Assembly (NCBI GenBank): GCA_021234155.1
Contig: JAJEKV010000001.1
Span: 38,424,826 to 38,488,825, forward strand
DNA from: Isoetes taiwanensis
Taxonomy: Eukaryota > Streptophyta > Lycopodiopsida > Isoetales > Isoetaceae
Length of the DNA stretch: 64,000 nt
Direction: 5' to 3'
The notes under the pieces were generated by a model that was given only the letters and a program-made list of their open reading frames with translations, was not told the DNA's origin and searched no databases. Position numbers and translations under genes: made by a program. Below, piece after piece: positions 20,220 to 31,740 of this stretch (positions are counted from its first letter, which is position 1; the number at the start of each line of letters is the position of its first letter).

Positions 20220-22950
20220 TTTCACACTGAGCTAAAGCCAAAAAAATTCAAGAAAACACACCTTTTCTAGAACTTCTTTGTGGCGCCATAAGAATCGAGA
20301 CCTCTCAAATTCATCCTCATTTAAACTTAGATCTGCCAGAAAGCTCCGTTAGATGACTAATGCTATGTTAATATTGTTGTCTACCTTCTTTGGAACTTGT
20401 TTAGGGCATGTTCATTTGATTTAGAGAGTTCTTTGGCTGTGTTTCATTGTGTTTTTAGCTAGTCTTTGTTACTATTATGCTTAATTTGACATGAAGGGAG
20501 ATTAATCATCCAGTAAATCCAAAACCCTAATTACATGGTGTATCGATCTGATAGAACCTATGCAAGAAGATAGTAGTGGTGATCGCCTTGTGCTGGAACA
20601 AATTGCATCCGCGATTTTCCAGACCATTTGGAGCTTAAATGAGCAGCTAGTGGGGTATCATACTAATAGAAAGTTGTCCATGAAGATCGCAGCGACGATT
20701 CTCTTGAGTTAGAACAAATCACAGCTACGATCTTCCAGACCATTTGGAGCATAAATGAGCAGCTAGTATTTTTTATTTCTAGCTTAGCTTGAAAAACAAG
20801 AAATAGCTCCAGCTGATTGCCTAAGCGATCTGCTGGAGAAAATTGCCTATTTAGTTCTGGAAAATCACGACCATGATTGCTCAGATCTGATGTTCACATA
20901 TTGTTATACTCTTGTAGATGTCCTTAGAGCTTCCTCTTCTAGTGAAGAATATGGTTCTTTAGAATATTTTGTGTCCACTGAGCTAACTTCTTTAGTTCTT
21001 AGCTACTTACTTACTTACTTACTTCCAAAACCCTAACTACTTAACGTACTCTAACCATGGGCAAATGTTCCCCTGCTACTCAAGGTCACTGTTTGGGGCC
21101 TTACTCCCAAACTCCAAATGCTAGATTGATTAGTCTACTATCAGGGTATATGACCAGTGCTTGATCTTGGTCTACCAAGATCATTGCTCTTGACACCATT
21201 GTGTGTGACGTCCCCCTCATCTATACGACACTCAGGTCATATACATGCTGGAGATCCCATCCTGCCAACTACCATAGTTGACATGAGGTCGTCCACCATA
21301 TGTCATCTCCTTGGTGGTACTTAAGGGATGACATGGAAGCAATGAACATGTCTTGACACCGTCTTTCCCGGGGTCATCCTAGTTGCGGAAGCATGTAAAC
21401 ATAAGCACATAGCAAAACATCCACGAACGATGAGACACCATAATCCAACATGTCGGTAAAAAATATATCAACGACATAGCCTAAAATAACAGTTTTAACT
21501 CTACCACCCAACCTGACCCCTGACTGGCACCCACACCTTGAGATCCTTCCATCTTGACGAGGCATTGGAGTAGCACCTTAACGACTTGAGCTGGGCGCTT
21601 CTGTGAGCCTCTCCTTCACCTAGTCCTGCCCTGTTCTAACACCTTGAGCTCTTCCTCCCAAGAAAAGCTGACAGAACCCAAAAAGGATAACTTTAGGTTT
21701 CTCCCCTTTATATAGCCTCGAAATTAGGGCTAGGCTCTAGATTGGGCCACTTGATCCAATGACACATGATCACATGGCAATGTGGGTTCTAGTAGTTGCA
21801 ATCAAAACATATATAACTCTCCTACAAGTGTACTTTTAGGATATTCTTCATTGATGCTTTCTTTTAAAACTGACACGTACCTTTCTGAGGAAAAAATAGA
21901 GCTTTAAAAAAATAAATATGGGAAAAGGGGAGGGGGAGGGCGGAATTTGGCCAGGCGCACCCTGTTCTCGCCATTCCGCTGGATTAGAACAGACGCTTGC
22001 TTTGGAGCTCCGGCACAGTAAACAGCGGAGTAACAGGGTTAGAGCTGCTTGAAAATGGAAACCTGGTGCTTAAATCCGGTTAAGCTGTGATTCTTCATCG
22101 CCATATTTGAGGCAGTCTTCAATGTCCACAGGCGAATCCTTCTGTTGCAGATTTTGCAGTTTTGAAGTGCTTACCTAAATATCTGTAGCTCTTTCGGTCT
22201 ATCTAAAGGTAAGCGGTTCTTCTGATATGCTTTTCTATTATATTAGAACTCAAAGGCCGGATTTGTAAAAATGCTTCGCCAAACTTGCTCCACTTTCTAC
22301 AATTATTTAATTGCACTCTTGATTCAGGCGCAGCTTCCTTGAGTTTCAACCATAAGAGTATGAAATGTGAAGTGCTAAAATCGATTTGTCTAAGCTCTGC
22401 TAATCTCTCTGCACCTATCTATTGTTAAACCAATTCTTTTTCCTTTATCATGCAGAAATTCGTTATGGGCAATGGCGAAGACCATGTCTAGGAGCATTAG
22501 CAAGCTCCATAATCTTTGTTGCTGCATTCAGGTAGCCTCCAAGCTGGATTACTTGCCTTGCATCAAAATAGGTAGATAAAAAAAGCATTGAAACGGTGAC
22601 GATGGATATTAAAATGATGCCAATTGGGTAATGACAGAGTCACAAGGTATGAATCAATTGCAATTGGTTTCTAAAATGTTGCAGATAGTACCCTTGCATA
22701 TGGGTTTAATGGCATCCACAACTTGAGAGCACAGAAATGAAATCCAGGTAAATTTGCTGACAATTTTTTGTGCAATCAAACGGCTCTTGTGATCGAATCT
22801 CAGGCCCTTTTTCCAGGGCAGGCATAAAATATGACTGTCGCAATGCAATAAGACAGCATATAAGACTCCATGTCATCTCCACATCATGTCTCAAATCAAA
22901 ACCTTTCCCACTGACTTTTATGCGACATGTCCTTAATATATAAGACACCT
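20220..22950. other. No coding gene seen; possible promoter/5' UTR at its right part
   Basis: 20570-20900 carries more GATCGC/GATTGC-type motifs. A (CTTA)n run lies at 21005-21027. From about 21930 to 22220 the DNA is richer in G+C, and a strong splice donor (CTAAAG|GTAAGC) sits near 22208. This could be a promoter and a non-coding first exon for the APE2 gene at 23175, but I found no proof. Confidence 0.3.
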
Positions 22951-23021
22951 CTTATATTTTTTTGCTTTTCCACTGCCCTGCATAGAACACGAATCTCTGT
23001 GAAAAACTAAGAACAACACAA

Positions 23022-23085
23022 CAAGAACACGAATCTCTGTGAAGAAATTAGAGGGAATCTCTGTGAAGAAATCAGAGGGACATGG
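23022..23085 (+). repeat. Short tandem repeats upstream of the APE2 exon
   Basis: GAATCTCTGTGAAGAAAT occurs in close succession near 23031 and 23054, with a related CACGAATCTCTGTGAAAA copy near 22988. Confidence 0.7.
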
Positions 23086-23174
23086 AAGCAGAGCAGAGCT
23101 GGGATTGGTTGCACCTTTATGGGGATGGACCTTTATGGTGATCAGCTCCAGCTGTAGATGTCAGATTTATACCA

Positions 23175-23393
23175 ATGAAGCGCTTCTTCCAGCCCGTGAA
23201 GCGAGACGAACTTCCTTCAAAGAAGCAAGCACAGCCAGATACGGTCTTACAACCCGACGACGGGAAACCCGTCCAAGAGCCCACCAAATTTATGTCGTGG
23301 AATGCCAATAGCTTTCTATTGCGTCTCAAGAACAGTTGCGAAGAGTTTTTCAATCTCATCAAACGTCTTGATCCCGATGTCATTGCTATTCAG
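23175..23393 (+). CDS. APE2: DNA-(apurinic/apyrimidinic site) endonuclease 2, first coding exon
   Basis: Seventy-three codons from ATG 23175. The start MKRFFQPVKRDELPSKKQ and then KFMSWNANSFLLRLKN...LDPDVIAIQ match the N-terminus of plant APE2-type EEP nucleases, in which WNANSF is motif 1 (the metal/phosphate-binding Asn) and IAIQE carries the catalytic Glu. Here the exon ends exactly after the Gln codon at a CAG|GCGAGT donor, so the Glu should open the next exon. APE2 acts in base-excision repair in the nucleus. I did not find exon 2 in the window. Either the intron is very long, which would put the 24.9-30 kb LINE and perhaps more inside it, or the gene is cut off. Tandem GAATCTCTGTGAAGAAAT repeats lie just upstream. 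Confidence 0.68.
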
Positions 23394-23584
23394 GCGAGTT
23401 TCTAGGCCGCCATCTAGCTCAAATTTTGCGGGCTTTAAGAAATGTTGCTCCGGTGACCTGCAGCTCTCTTCAGATTCCAGGGAGTTCCGGCGATCCTTCC
23501 TGCCCAACGATTCCTTCCTGTCCAATCTTTTTTTGCGACATCAGAAGTTTCCGGTAAAGAATGTTTCTGATTGGATAGGTCTTA

Positions 23585-24175
23585 GTGTCTTATTTTCTGG
23601 CGGGGGGTTCCCCCGAAGAAAATAAGACTTCAAAGTTGTACGGTCCTCATAAGTCATATGTGACATATCTTAAAAGTTCCAATGGAAAAGCTAGCTTGAC
23701 TTATATGCTTAGATGGCCCAATAGTATCTTGATAAATATAAGACAGGAGTGTCATGGAAAAAGGGCCTCAAACAGGGGAAAATACCAGGGAAATGTGTAT
23801 ATGCAGATTTAGAAAATGGAACATCTCTTGCACAATGCACTCCCCACTTCTCATGCTGCCGCTGCAATAAAATACTACCAGAATGCTGATATGAAGGTGC
23901 TCACTTCTCTGGGGCATGGGACAAGAAGCACAATCCATTGTAAACTTCCGTCTATTCTAGCCTCTGATCCATTGTCCAAAACAGCCACGACCCAATATTT
24001 TCGAACTCATAAACACCAGCTCCACTTTATACCCCAAATTCTAGCAAATCTGGGACTAATAATCTCTGGAATAGACTCATGGACCATACTGCAACATAAT
24101 ATCATTAGGAAAGTTGCAGAAATGGCATGTATTCAAGCGCTAAAGGTGGCATGGGAAGGAAAGGTCACAGATTAG
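23585..24175 (+). pseudogene. Unrecognised open frame with one stop
   Basis: One frame runs from about 23585 to the TAG at 24173 with a single internal TAG at about 23810. The second half begins MEHLLHNALPTSHAAAAIKY and ends ACIQALKVAWEGKVTD. I see no known motif. It begins inside a GC-rich hairpin. It may be a fragment of a transposon protein; real coding status is uncertain. Confidence 0.25.
23589..23626. repeat. GC-rich hairpin
   Basis: Arms CTTATTTTCTGGCGGGGG and CCCCCGAAGAAAATAAG pair over about 17 bases with one or two mismatches and a very short loop. Confidence 0.75.
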
Positions 24176-24579
24176 AAGGGAAAAATACTGAGCAGTAAAC
24201 GGCAACCATTCTCCCCAAAATGAAGAGTTAAATCCAAAATAAGGAAAAAAGAAGAAGAAATAGGTATTGTGGGCCACTATAATCGTCATGATTGTCAACC
24301 CTTTTTTCCTATATCAAGCTTAGTTTGCCACGTTGTATAGGTGCATTTAATATGTATTGCCAACTTATATGTGGCAATAATAATTATATAGAATTTTTTA
24401 TGTGCATTGCCACCTCACTGCAACAACACCACTATGGATTCCAAGGATTTAGTTCCTTACGACAATTAGTAGTATTGCCACAGTTCCTCCATATATATAC
24501 ATCTTTTTCTCGATTTTGTGCCTCTGTTTCTCAATTCTATACACCTATTTTTTGTTTCTTCTGCCTGTTCCTAATCTAA

Positions 24580-24682
24580 TCTATTCTATTCTATTCTATT
24601 CTATTCTATTCTATTCTATTCTATTCTATTCTATTCTATTCTATTCTATTCTATTCTATTCTATTCTATTCTATTCTATTCT
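24580..24682. repeat. (CTATT)n microsatellite
   Basis: About twenty perfect CTATT pentamers. Confidence 0.95.
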
Positions 24683-24953
24683 TAAAGACCACTGACTTTT
24701 CCTTTTTTGTTCAAATTCCCATCCCACAGTGGCATGGTTACTCCACATAACAAATCGGCTATCCATTCATGACTTCCTTTCGTGCTACAATGCTCACCTT
24801 TGAAAAAGGACCGCTATCCACGCCCCTGTATTTGGGGTGCTCACATTTGCCTTTCTTCTTTTGTATACTTCCATTTATATATGGCTTTTAAACCGTTATA
24901 AATCACTAAATTGTTTCGAAGAATTTTGAGTATACCAATGGTTGAGGGAGGAG

Positions 24954-27473
24954 ATGGCTGACGTGGCGGATGTAGAAGCGGCAGGTCGGGCGGCTGCCCA
25001 GGAGGCAGCAGCAAGAGCTTCTGTTCTTGATCGTGGGAGGCCCTTCGGTGGCCCCAGACCAGCAAAAAACTTGCAGGAAGGTCTGAATCCGGCATCCTGG
25101 GCAAAAGCCCCAAATCTGGGAGAGGTTTGTTGCAACCTCAAAAATGGCAGTGAAGGATCAGTCGATGGAGCTATGGCAGGCAAGACCCGTGCACTGGGGA
25201 CTCCGGAAGATAGGAGCAAAGTGGCAGTTGTGATGCACCATGTAACAGGCCCGTTGGAAGAAAATAGTTGCAGCCGTGGAGCTACAAACACAACAGGTCC
25301 GTCCATAGCAGAAAGGGCATTTTTGGATGCTGAGAAATCAGCAGGGGCATATGTGGGTGTTGAGAATTTAGCATCTGTAGAAGGAGCCAGGGCTTCTGAT
25401 CTTTGTATAAATGCCATTGGGGCAGTGCGTAGGCTTAAAGCAGGACTATCCGGGGTAGGCATTGCCGATTATGAGCATAACATAGCCACACAGCAGGGGT
25501 TGCTACTCGGTGATTGTCTAGATTCTATGATGGAAGAGGCAACAGAGATAACAAAGGGGCGGGAGCGGGAAGAGAAGAAAAAGATAGTTGGTGATAAACT
25601 GGCAGAGCTAAGGAAGAATTCAGCTGCGCTGGTAGAATCTATACTAGCAAAGAACACCACGGAGCATACAAATTTAGCGAGGAAAATACAAGGCAATACA
25701 GCAATTGGGCATTAAACAAGCGTTGCTAGTCAAAATTAAACGCAAAATCGTGACAGGACAAATATGGATGTTGAAAACCATAACAACACATGCACACATA
25801 AAGGTGCAACTGTATTTGGTATGACTCAAACACCTACACCAAATGTGATAACAACTGTAGAGAAAGGAGCAGGCCATATAATTAAGGGGAAGGGCACAGG
25901 TGCAGGTGCGGTGCATCAAACTGATGAGAGGGTAGATGCTTATCAGGCAGAAAAGGCAGCAGAAAGCATAGGTGGTCATCCAAAAGCTTCAGCGTGGAAA
26001 GGACATGATTCAGTGAGAGTAGTAAATAAGCCGAGATTTTCAGAGTGGATTCAGAACCACATTCAAGATAAGAATAGAAGCACAAGAGTCACAGAGGCGT
26101 TCCAAATGGTTGAGATGGGCCTCATTCAGAACCTTGGGACAGAAATTAGAATCACTAAACCAGGAATGGCCATTGGCACCAACAGAGTTGTGGAGGTAGA
26201 AGATAATTTTCCAATGGCAGAAATTAATGCATAAAAAGTATTTAGAAAGCTTGATCTCGCGCTCAGTTGTAGGTTTTTTTACAGGGGGCTTCTTGGACCT
26301 GCACAGATTAAGCACGTGGCTATCAACACACTTGAAAGAGGTTAGGTTTGCCCCAACACCAATCGCTTAAGGCACTGGGCAACAACTTCTTTCTTATAAT
26401 GTTTGATTGTGAAGCAGCGGTAGATAGGCTAGTTGCCCGAGCAGCAGACCCTTTTGCAGGAGACTTTATTCTCAGATCGGGTTCTATCGTCGGGCTTCTC
26501 TCCTAAACAAACCTCTGCTATCAAAATCCCATGTTGATTTGAAATAGAAGATCTACCACCAGACTTGCTAGTTCCAGAGTTCTTAAAGTCTATTGCTAAT
26601 ACACTAGGCTCATACGTGTCACATTCAATTGCGAAGGGGCCTAGAATCTGTGTTGCTATCCCAGCGAACGCACATATCCCCAAAGGAGTGACAGTCAAAA
26701 GCGGAATGTGTTGCTTTAAATTTTTACTTAAGCTTATAAATGGATGGGAAATAAAGAGGATGTTCCCCAACTTAGAGCTAGAAGGCGTAATCAAGTCAGA
26801 CCACACAAGTGCCAAAGATAACATTGCCTCCAGGGCCAAAGATAGAGAGCAGGAACCTGTTGCTACGGCTGGTGTTACACATAAAGAAATTAGTCAAGTG
26901 ACACTTGAACCCCCTCCATTTACACCCACTCTAGAAACAACTGTTGCCATCTCCTCATTCTCACCCATTCCTGAAAATATGTTTGAAAATACGCCTCATA
27001 ATAGACCAAAATCCAAAGAGGACATCCCAATCAGGGAGGTTCAGTGGCAAGTGGTAGCCTCCAAACACAGTACAAGAGCTAGAAATATTGCCAGGAAGTT
27101 CAGAGGCTCCCAAAACATAGTGGCCTTAAAAACTACAGAGGTTCCACAGACATTGTCGTCGTTGTCTAAATATATCACGGAGGCAACTTCTGTAGAGAAG
27201 GGGGAGCTTGCAGGTACAACAGGCAAAGATACACGTGATGTGTGGCACCCAAAAATGGCTTTGGTGATACACAAGGATAACTTCGAAGGGTCAGAAATAG
27301 ATACAGCAGATGACGTGGAAATGTTAGATAATCAATTCGCTCTAATAGGCAAGAAGAATAAGATGGATGCAAATGTGTATGTAGACAGCATGGGTGAGAT
27401 GAAAAGAAAAAAAGCCTCAGCCCCCTCTTTTAGCAACCCCGCTGGTGGTGAGTTGCTATTGAAGGGAAACTAG
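24954..27473 (+). pseudogene. LINE ORF1 (RNA-binding protein), broken
   Basis: Three open stretches, 24954-25715, 25764-26234 and 26565-27473, follow one another and together fill the ORF1 place of a plant L1. The start MADVADVEAAGRAAAQEAAA sits right after the target duplication. The second half contains PRICVAIPANAHIPKGVTVK and GVIKSDHTSAKDNIASRAKD. I see no CCHC knuckle. ORF1 would coat the element RNA. Stops and frame changes break it, so it is not functional as read, unless some breaks are introns. Confidence 0.6.
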
Positions 27474-27515
27474 ATGTGGAAAATAGAGGTGTTGGCCATA
27501 CTCTTAAAACTCATA

Positions 27516-29126
27516 ATGAATTTCAAAATCGTGAGCTGGAATATCAGAGGAGTAAAGTCTTCGGAGTTTAAAAGCAACAGGCTTTCACTAGCACTAAAGA
27601 GAGTGAACGCGGATATCATATGTTTTCAAGAACACAAGTGTAAGAAGGAGGAAGCTGATGTCCTGTTTAAAATAATAGGGAATGAGTATGTTGGAATTGT
27701 CTCGGCAAAGGAAAAATCTAGTGCAGGTACCTTAATCGCATGGAAAAACACGGTTAAGGTGACAACATCTATGTCGGATAGATTTGGAAGGTGGTCCATC
27801 ATTGTGTGGCAACAGAACAACCAATCATGGGGAATTTTAAATATTTACGCGCATAACAATCCTAGGGGAAGAGGTGCACTATGGGCCTCCCTCAGACATA
27901 AAATCAAAAGTCTTGGTAATCACATAGCATGGTTAATGCTGGGCGATTTTAATATGGTGGAGACATCAGAAGACAGACGTGGTGCAACATCTGACATTGT
28001 TAATGGTTTTGAAAAAGAGCAGTGGGGTAAATTGATAGACGCCAGTGGATTTATTGAGCTGGAGAGGGATAAAGGTTTCACATGGTGCAATGGTTGGGTG
28101 GGACAGGGTAGAGCTTACGCTAGACATGACAGGTGTTACGTGAATTACAATACACTCGGCACTTCCCCAACTCTTCGTAGAGTAAACTGCACCGACAATG
28201 CGATATCTGATCATAATCCTCATGTAATTTCATGCCAGGAATGTAGGAAAAAAGTCTCAAGAACAGTGTTTAAAATGAGTGTCAAGTATCTGAAAGAGCC
28301 TGCTTTTACTGCAAAATGCAAAGAAATTTGGCAAGCGGCATTTATGAAAGACTCAGGCATGAAGGCCTTAACGGCAGCACTAGCAAATATTAAGCAATTT
28401 GCTAAACTGTGGGGGAGAGAAAAAGTACAGGAGGACAGAGCATCTTTGGACAAACTATACAGTCAATTGACAACCCTCAGAGCAGCGGGTCCCAATGATG
28501 GTACAGAAGAGAAAAAATTAATGGATGAGATTAAAAAGTCAGAGGAGATTAAGACTGTCGAGAACAGAAGCAAGGCAGGTTTAACTTGGTTTAGGCAAGC
28601 AGATAAATGCTCTAAGTTTTTCTTTAAGGCTGCCAAGCAGAAGAGATGGTCAACAGCATTATCTAGCATTACACTTGATGATGGGTCGATACTAAAAAGT
28701 TGTGATGGGCTTCATAAGTTTCTTCACGATCACTTTCAAAGCTTCTTCGGTGAGAAGCGTATGCCGTTCCAGGACGAGTTTGAAGAGTTAGTGGTTTCCA
28801 AGGTGTCTCCAGTCATAACAAATGAGCAACACCAAATGTTGAGCCGCCCACTATCTATAGATGATTTGCATCAGGCAGTCATCGCCCTCGACAAAGAGAA
28901 GTGTCCGGGGATGGATGGGATTCCAATAGAGTTTTTTCAGGTTTATTGGGAATGGATTAAAACTGATGTATTCTCAGCTTATACAGACTTCCAACAAGCA
29001 GACCACCTGGATCCCAAGCTAAATACAGGTTGTATCGTTTTGATTCCAAAGGGCCAGCGAGTACTACTCCACCATGGTGGATTCCAGTCAACTACCGCAA
29101 TAAGAATGGTCCTTTGGCCCTTTTAG
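27516..29126 (+). CDS. LINE ORF2 N-terminal part: EEP endonuclease and start of RT
   Basis: The natural start is probably MNFKIVSWNIRGVKS at 27516; the frame is open a little further upstream. Endonuclease motifs are all present: SWNIRG (Asn), CFQEHKC (Glu), LMLGDFNMVE (Asp, Asn), RHDRCYVN and ISDHNPH (Asp, His). Then comes the helical region and the first RT motif CPGMDGIPIEFFQ (near residue 475), then LNTGCIVLIPKGQ. The normal RT catalytic box (YADD) is absent because the frame jumps from the IPKGQ motif to unrelated or C-terminal sequence. The nuclease may be intact but the copy cannot reverse transcribe. Confidence 0.85.
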   Translation: MNFKIVSWNIRGVKSSEFKSNRLSLALKRVNADIICFQEHKCKKEEADVLFKIIGNEYVGIVSAKEKSSAGTLIAWKNTVKVTTSMSDRFGRWSIIVWQQNNQSWGILNIYAHNNPRGRGALWASLRHKIKSLGNHIAWLMLGDFNMVETSEDRRGATSDIVNGFEKEQWGKLIDASGFIELERDKGFTWCNGWVGQGRAYARHDRCYVNYNTLGTSPTLRRVNCTDNAISDHNPHVISCQECRKKVSRTVFKMSVKYLKEPAFTAKCKEIWQAAFMKDSGMKALTAALANIKQFAKLWGREKVQEDRASLDKLYSQLTTLRAAGPNDGTEEKKLMDEIKKSEEIKTVENRSKAGLTWFRQADKCSKFFFKAAKQKRWSTALSSITLDDGSILKSCDGLHKFLHDHFQSFFGEKRMPFQDEFEELVVSKVSPVITNEQHQMLSRPLSIDDLHQAVIALDKEKCPGMDGIPIEFFQVYWEWIKTDVFSAYTDFQQADHLDPKLNTGCIVLIPKGQRVLLHHGGFQSTTAIRMVLWPF

Positions 29127-29252
29127 CTGACATCAGAGTGGTGAGAAGATGGATCAGCTGTGGCATTGGTTCGTGTGCAATGTGGTATGAAGGTGGTCAG
29201 TTAACAGAATGGATGGAATTCAAGCAGAAATTCGGCCTCCAGAATAACGACA

Positions 29253-29920
29253 ATGCGGGAATGTATTGCAGTAAGTCTTCCAAACCACATAAATAGCACG
29301 AGTAAGAAACCTTGGGTTCTCGATCAATCTTTGCAGGCGGGGTCATTTGTGAAATCAACATATAAGCGTCTGAAGACAAAAGGTATTTTATCGCTACCAG
29401 CTCAATGGAATGTGCAAGTCACTGACACACAGTTGAAGGAAATTTGGAGGGGTGTATGGATAAAACTTCTCCCTCCCCGAGTGAATTCTTTTTTATGGCA
29501 AGTAATTCATAGGGTTCCTATGGTAAACAGAAGGGTATCCAAATTCAAAGTTGACGTGAGCCCTCTATGTCCATTGTGCAAGATGGATGAAGAGTCTCTG
29601 GAACATTGCTTAGTAGAGTGCACTGACCTGCAAGTTGTGTGGTCGTGGTGCATGGATATGTTCAACAATACACTGGGGACCAACGATCTCCTTCTAGGTA
29701 GAATGGCCAGTCTCAAAACGCAAAGCTTTTCATATTGTCAGATCATGGGCATTATGGGTCATATGGAAAAGGCGTAATTCTTTCACTCTAGGCAAAGATG
29801 CATATACTACAGCCACACAAATACTGCACATGCTCATAGAGAAGCTTAGAAAGTTCAAGTGTGTGGTCGAAGGTGATGTTTCCCTTGTTTGGGAGACCTT
29901 CATCAAGCTACCACCTTAAG
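29253..29920 (+). pseudogene. LINE ORF2 C-terminal region
   Basis: Reads LKEIWRGVWIKLLPPRVNSF then WQVIHRVPMVNRR, PLCPLCKMDEESLEHCLVEC (the zinc-knuckle CxxC...H...C of plant L1 elements) and WSWCMDMF. A frame change near 29750 leads to TLGKDAYTTATQILHMLIEK and a stop near 29920. It follows the deleted RT core. Confidence 0.75.
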
Positions 29921-30499
29921 AAGAAGGCATCTACATTCATTCTAAAAGGGCTTTGTAGCTATCCCCTCTTCAAACTTGTTCAGGAGGGTGTCTATCTGCT
30001 ATAAGGCTGTGTAATAGTTTACCTATAAATGGAAAATTCTTTATCCTTCAAAAAAAATTTTTTTTTTGAGTATACCAAATATGCCACTTGCAAAGATGAT
30101 TTCATATGATAGGTAGATAGTCAGACCAACATAATAAAGTAGGGCTTGCCACAATTTGCTTATTAATTTATGATTTGTTACATATCCCATGTGTTAATGG
30201 GCATGTGTAATATCCATATTTAATTGTTCCATAGTTCTTGATTATTGAAATATTACCATGAGGGCCAACCATGGTAATGTACTTACAATATTCCTTAGTG
30301 TACCTTTTATCGACTCCTGAATACATGACTACTTTATGGGCCCAAAAACATGAGGTAGAAAGACGTGTTCAAGCCCTGTACTTTCTTAAATTCATAGCCA
30401 CACAATAGAACATGCATAAATAAACAAGAAATTTAATGCGTCCTATGGTGCATGTTCGAGTTTTAGCATGTTTCTACGGTGCAAGTTCTTGTCATGCCC

Positions 30500-31630
30500 T
30501 ACATTCTAAAAGAATCTCTTGAGAATACTCTAAATTCATATATTCTCTAAGATTCTACCAAGGTTCTCTTAGAGGTTTCGTGGAGATTCCTCTAAATTTT
30601 ATAAGATTCCCTCTAGATTCTATTAGATTCCCTATAGATTTTCCAAGATTCTATGAAGATCCCCTTAGATCCCCTTAGATCCCCTTAGATTCCCTTAGAT
30701 TTTATGAGATTGCCCTAGGTTCCCTTACATTATATGAGATTCAAAGAGATTCTATAAAGATTCCCCTAGATACTCTAAGATTTAATCAACATTTGCTTAG
30801 ACTCCCTTAGATTTATGAAGATTCCCTTAGATCCCCCAGATTTTATGAGATTCCCTTAGGGTGCATCCCCATTAGTCTGTTACCTAGCCTTGCCTTTGAT
30901 TCGTTGCAAGTAGCGACAGAAACAAATTGGCCGCACTATCTCTTCTCCAGCCTTATTTCGTCCTTCGTGGCAAAGGCAACTTCAAAAAACTCGGAAGTGT
31001 GAGAGGACTTCTGAATTGCTGAATTTAGAGCTGGGTTTGTCTTCTTGCTAGATTTGATTTGTCTTTTAGTGAAGAGATCGATTATAATTTGTTTCTTGTT
31101 CTGATTTCAGATTTAGGAGCACTGAACTGCAATGGGAATGGTCTCCATGTAAATGCCTTTGCTTTGCTTACATGGCAAAGCTCCCAGAACTGGGTTCTGC
31201 GGTAATGGGGATGCACCCTTAGGCTTGTAAATATTTTCCTAGATTCTCTTACATTTTATGAGATTTTCTTAGATTCCATTACATTCTCCTGGATTCCTTT
31301 ACATTCTAGAACTTTTTTGAACATTCTAAGACTTTCTGGAACATTCTCAGACTTTCAAAACATCCTAGAACTTTCTGGAAGTATTTCCCTAGATTCTCTT
31401 ACATTCCCATAGATTCCCCTACATTCTAGAACATTCTAGAACTTATTAGAACAATTTGGAACTTTCTGGAAGAATTTTCTTAGATTCCCCCCCAGATTCT
31501 CTTATGTTCTAGAACTTTCTAGATATTTTGGAACTTTCTAGAAGATTCTAGAACTTTCTAGAGCCTTCCCGAACATTCTAGAACTCTTTTGAACTAGCTA
31601 GAATGTTATACTCTATTTTATCTTAATTAG
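30500..31630. repeat. Degenerate low-complexity tract of GATTCCCTTA and TTCTAGAAC words
   Basis: The left half (30520-30855) is built from variants of AGATTCCCTTAGATT. The right half (31230-31610) is built from GAACATTCTAGAACTTTCTA-type words, a succession of GAA/TTC blocks. A MITE at 30859-31218 splits the tract. No coding potential. Confidence 0.8.
30859..31218. mobile_element. 360-bp Harbinger/Tourist-type MITE
   Basis: The ends GGGTGCATCCCCATTA and TAATGGGGATGCACCC are exact 16-bp inverted repeats, and TTA stands at both sides (30856-30858 and 31219-31221). A 3-bp TTA target duplication with G-rich ends is the mark of PIF/Harbinger-type elements. The inside is not repetitive and encodes nothing, in contrast with the repeat tract around it. 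Confidence 0.85.
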
Positions 31631-31681
31631 AATATTACCCTTAAGTATATTTGAAATATAAATAATTTATGGAATTAATGC

Positions 31682-31740
31682 TTGTTCTAGTGGTTAGAAT
31701 GGGGGGCTGGGGGGTTAATGACCAGGGTTCAAATCCCCCA
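31682..31740 (+). other. tRNA-like sequence (SINE head or tRNA pseudogene)
   Basis: CTAGTGGTTAGAATGG resembles a pol III A box/D arm and AGGGTTCAAATCCCC a B box/T arm, at roughly tRNA spacing. No convincing acceptor stem forms, so a SINE head or a tRNA relic fits better than a working tRNA gene. Confidence 0.5.

Larger units (their letters stand above)
24939..30063 (+). mobile_element. L1-type LINE, full-length ends, internal deletion in RT
   Basis: TTTTGAGTATACCAA at 24924-24938 recurs at 30064-30078, giving a 15-bp target-site duplication around the whole unit. ORF1 starts at ATG 24954, just inside the left end, so the 5' end is complete. ORF2 starts near 27516 and keeps the endonuclease, but the reverse-transcriptase core is missing between about 29040 and 29120. 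The C-terminal Cys/His region follows, then a short 3' UTR and an A-run at 30050-30057. Clean duplication ends suggest a fairly recent insertion. Confidence 0.88.

Noticed and set aside
24896-25462. 188-codon minus frame over LINE ORF1
   Set aside because: Antisense of a GC-rich ORF1 start; no start context or motif, and the plus strand has target duplication and element order.
31682-31740. A functional tRNA gene
   Set aside because: A- and B-box-like words are there, but acceptor and anticodon stems do not pair well.
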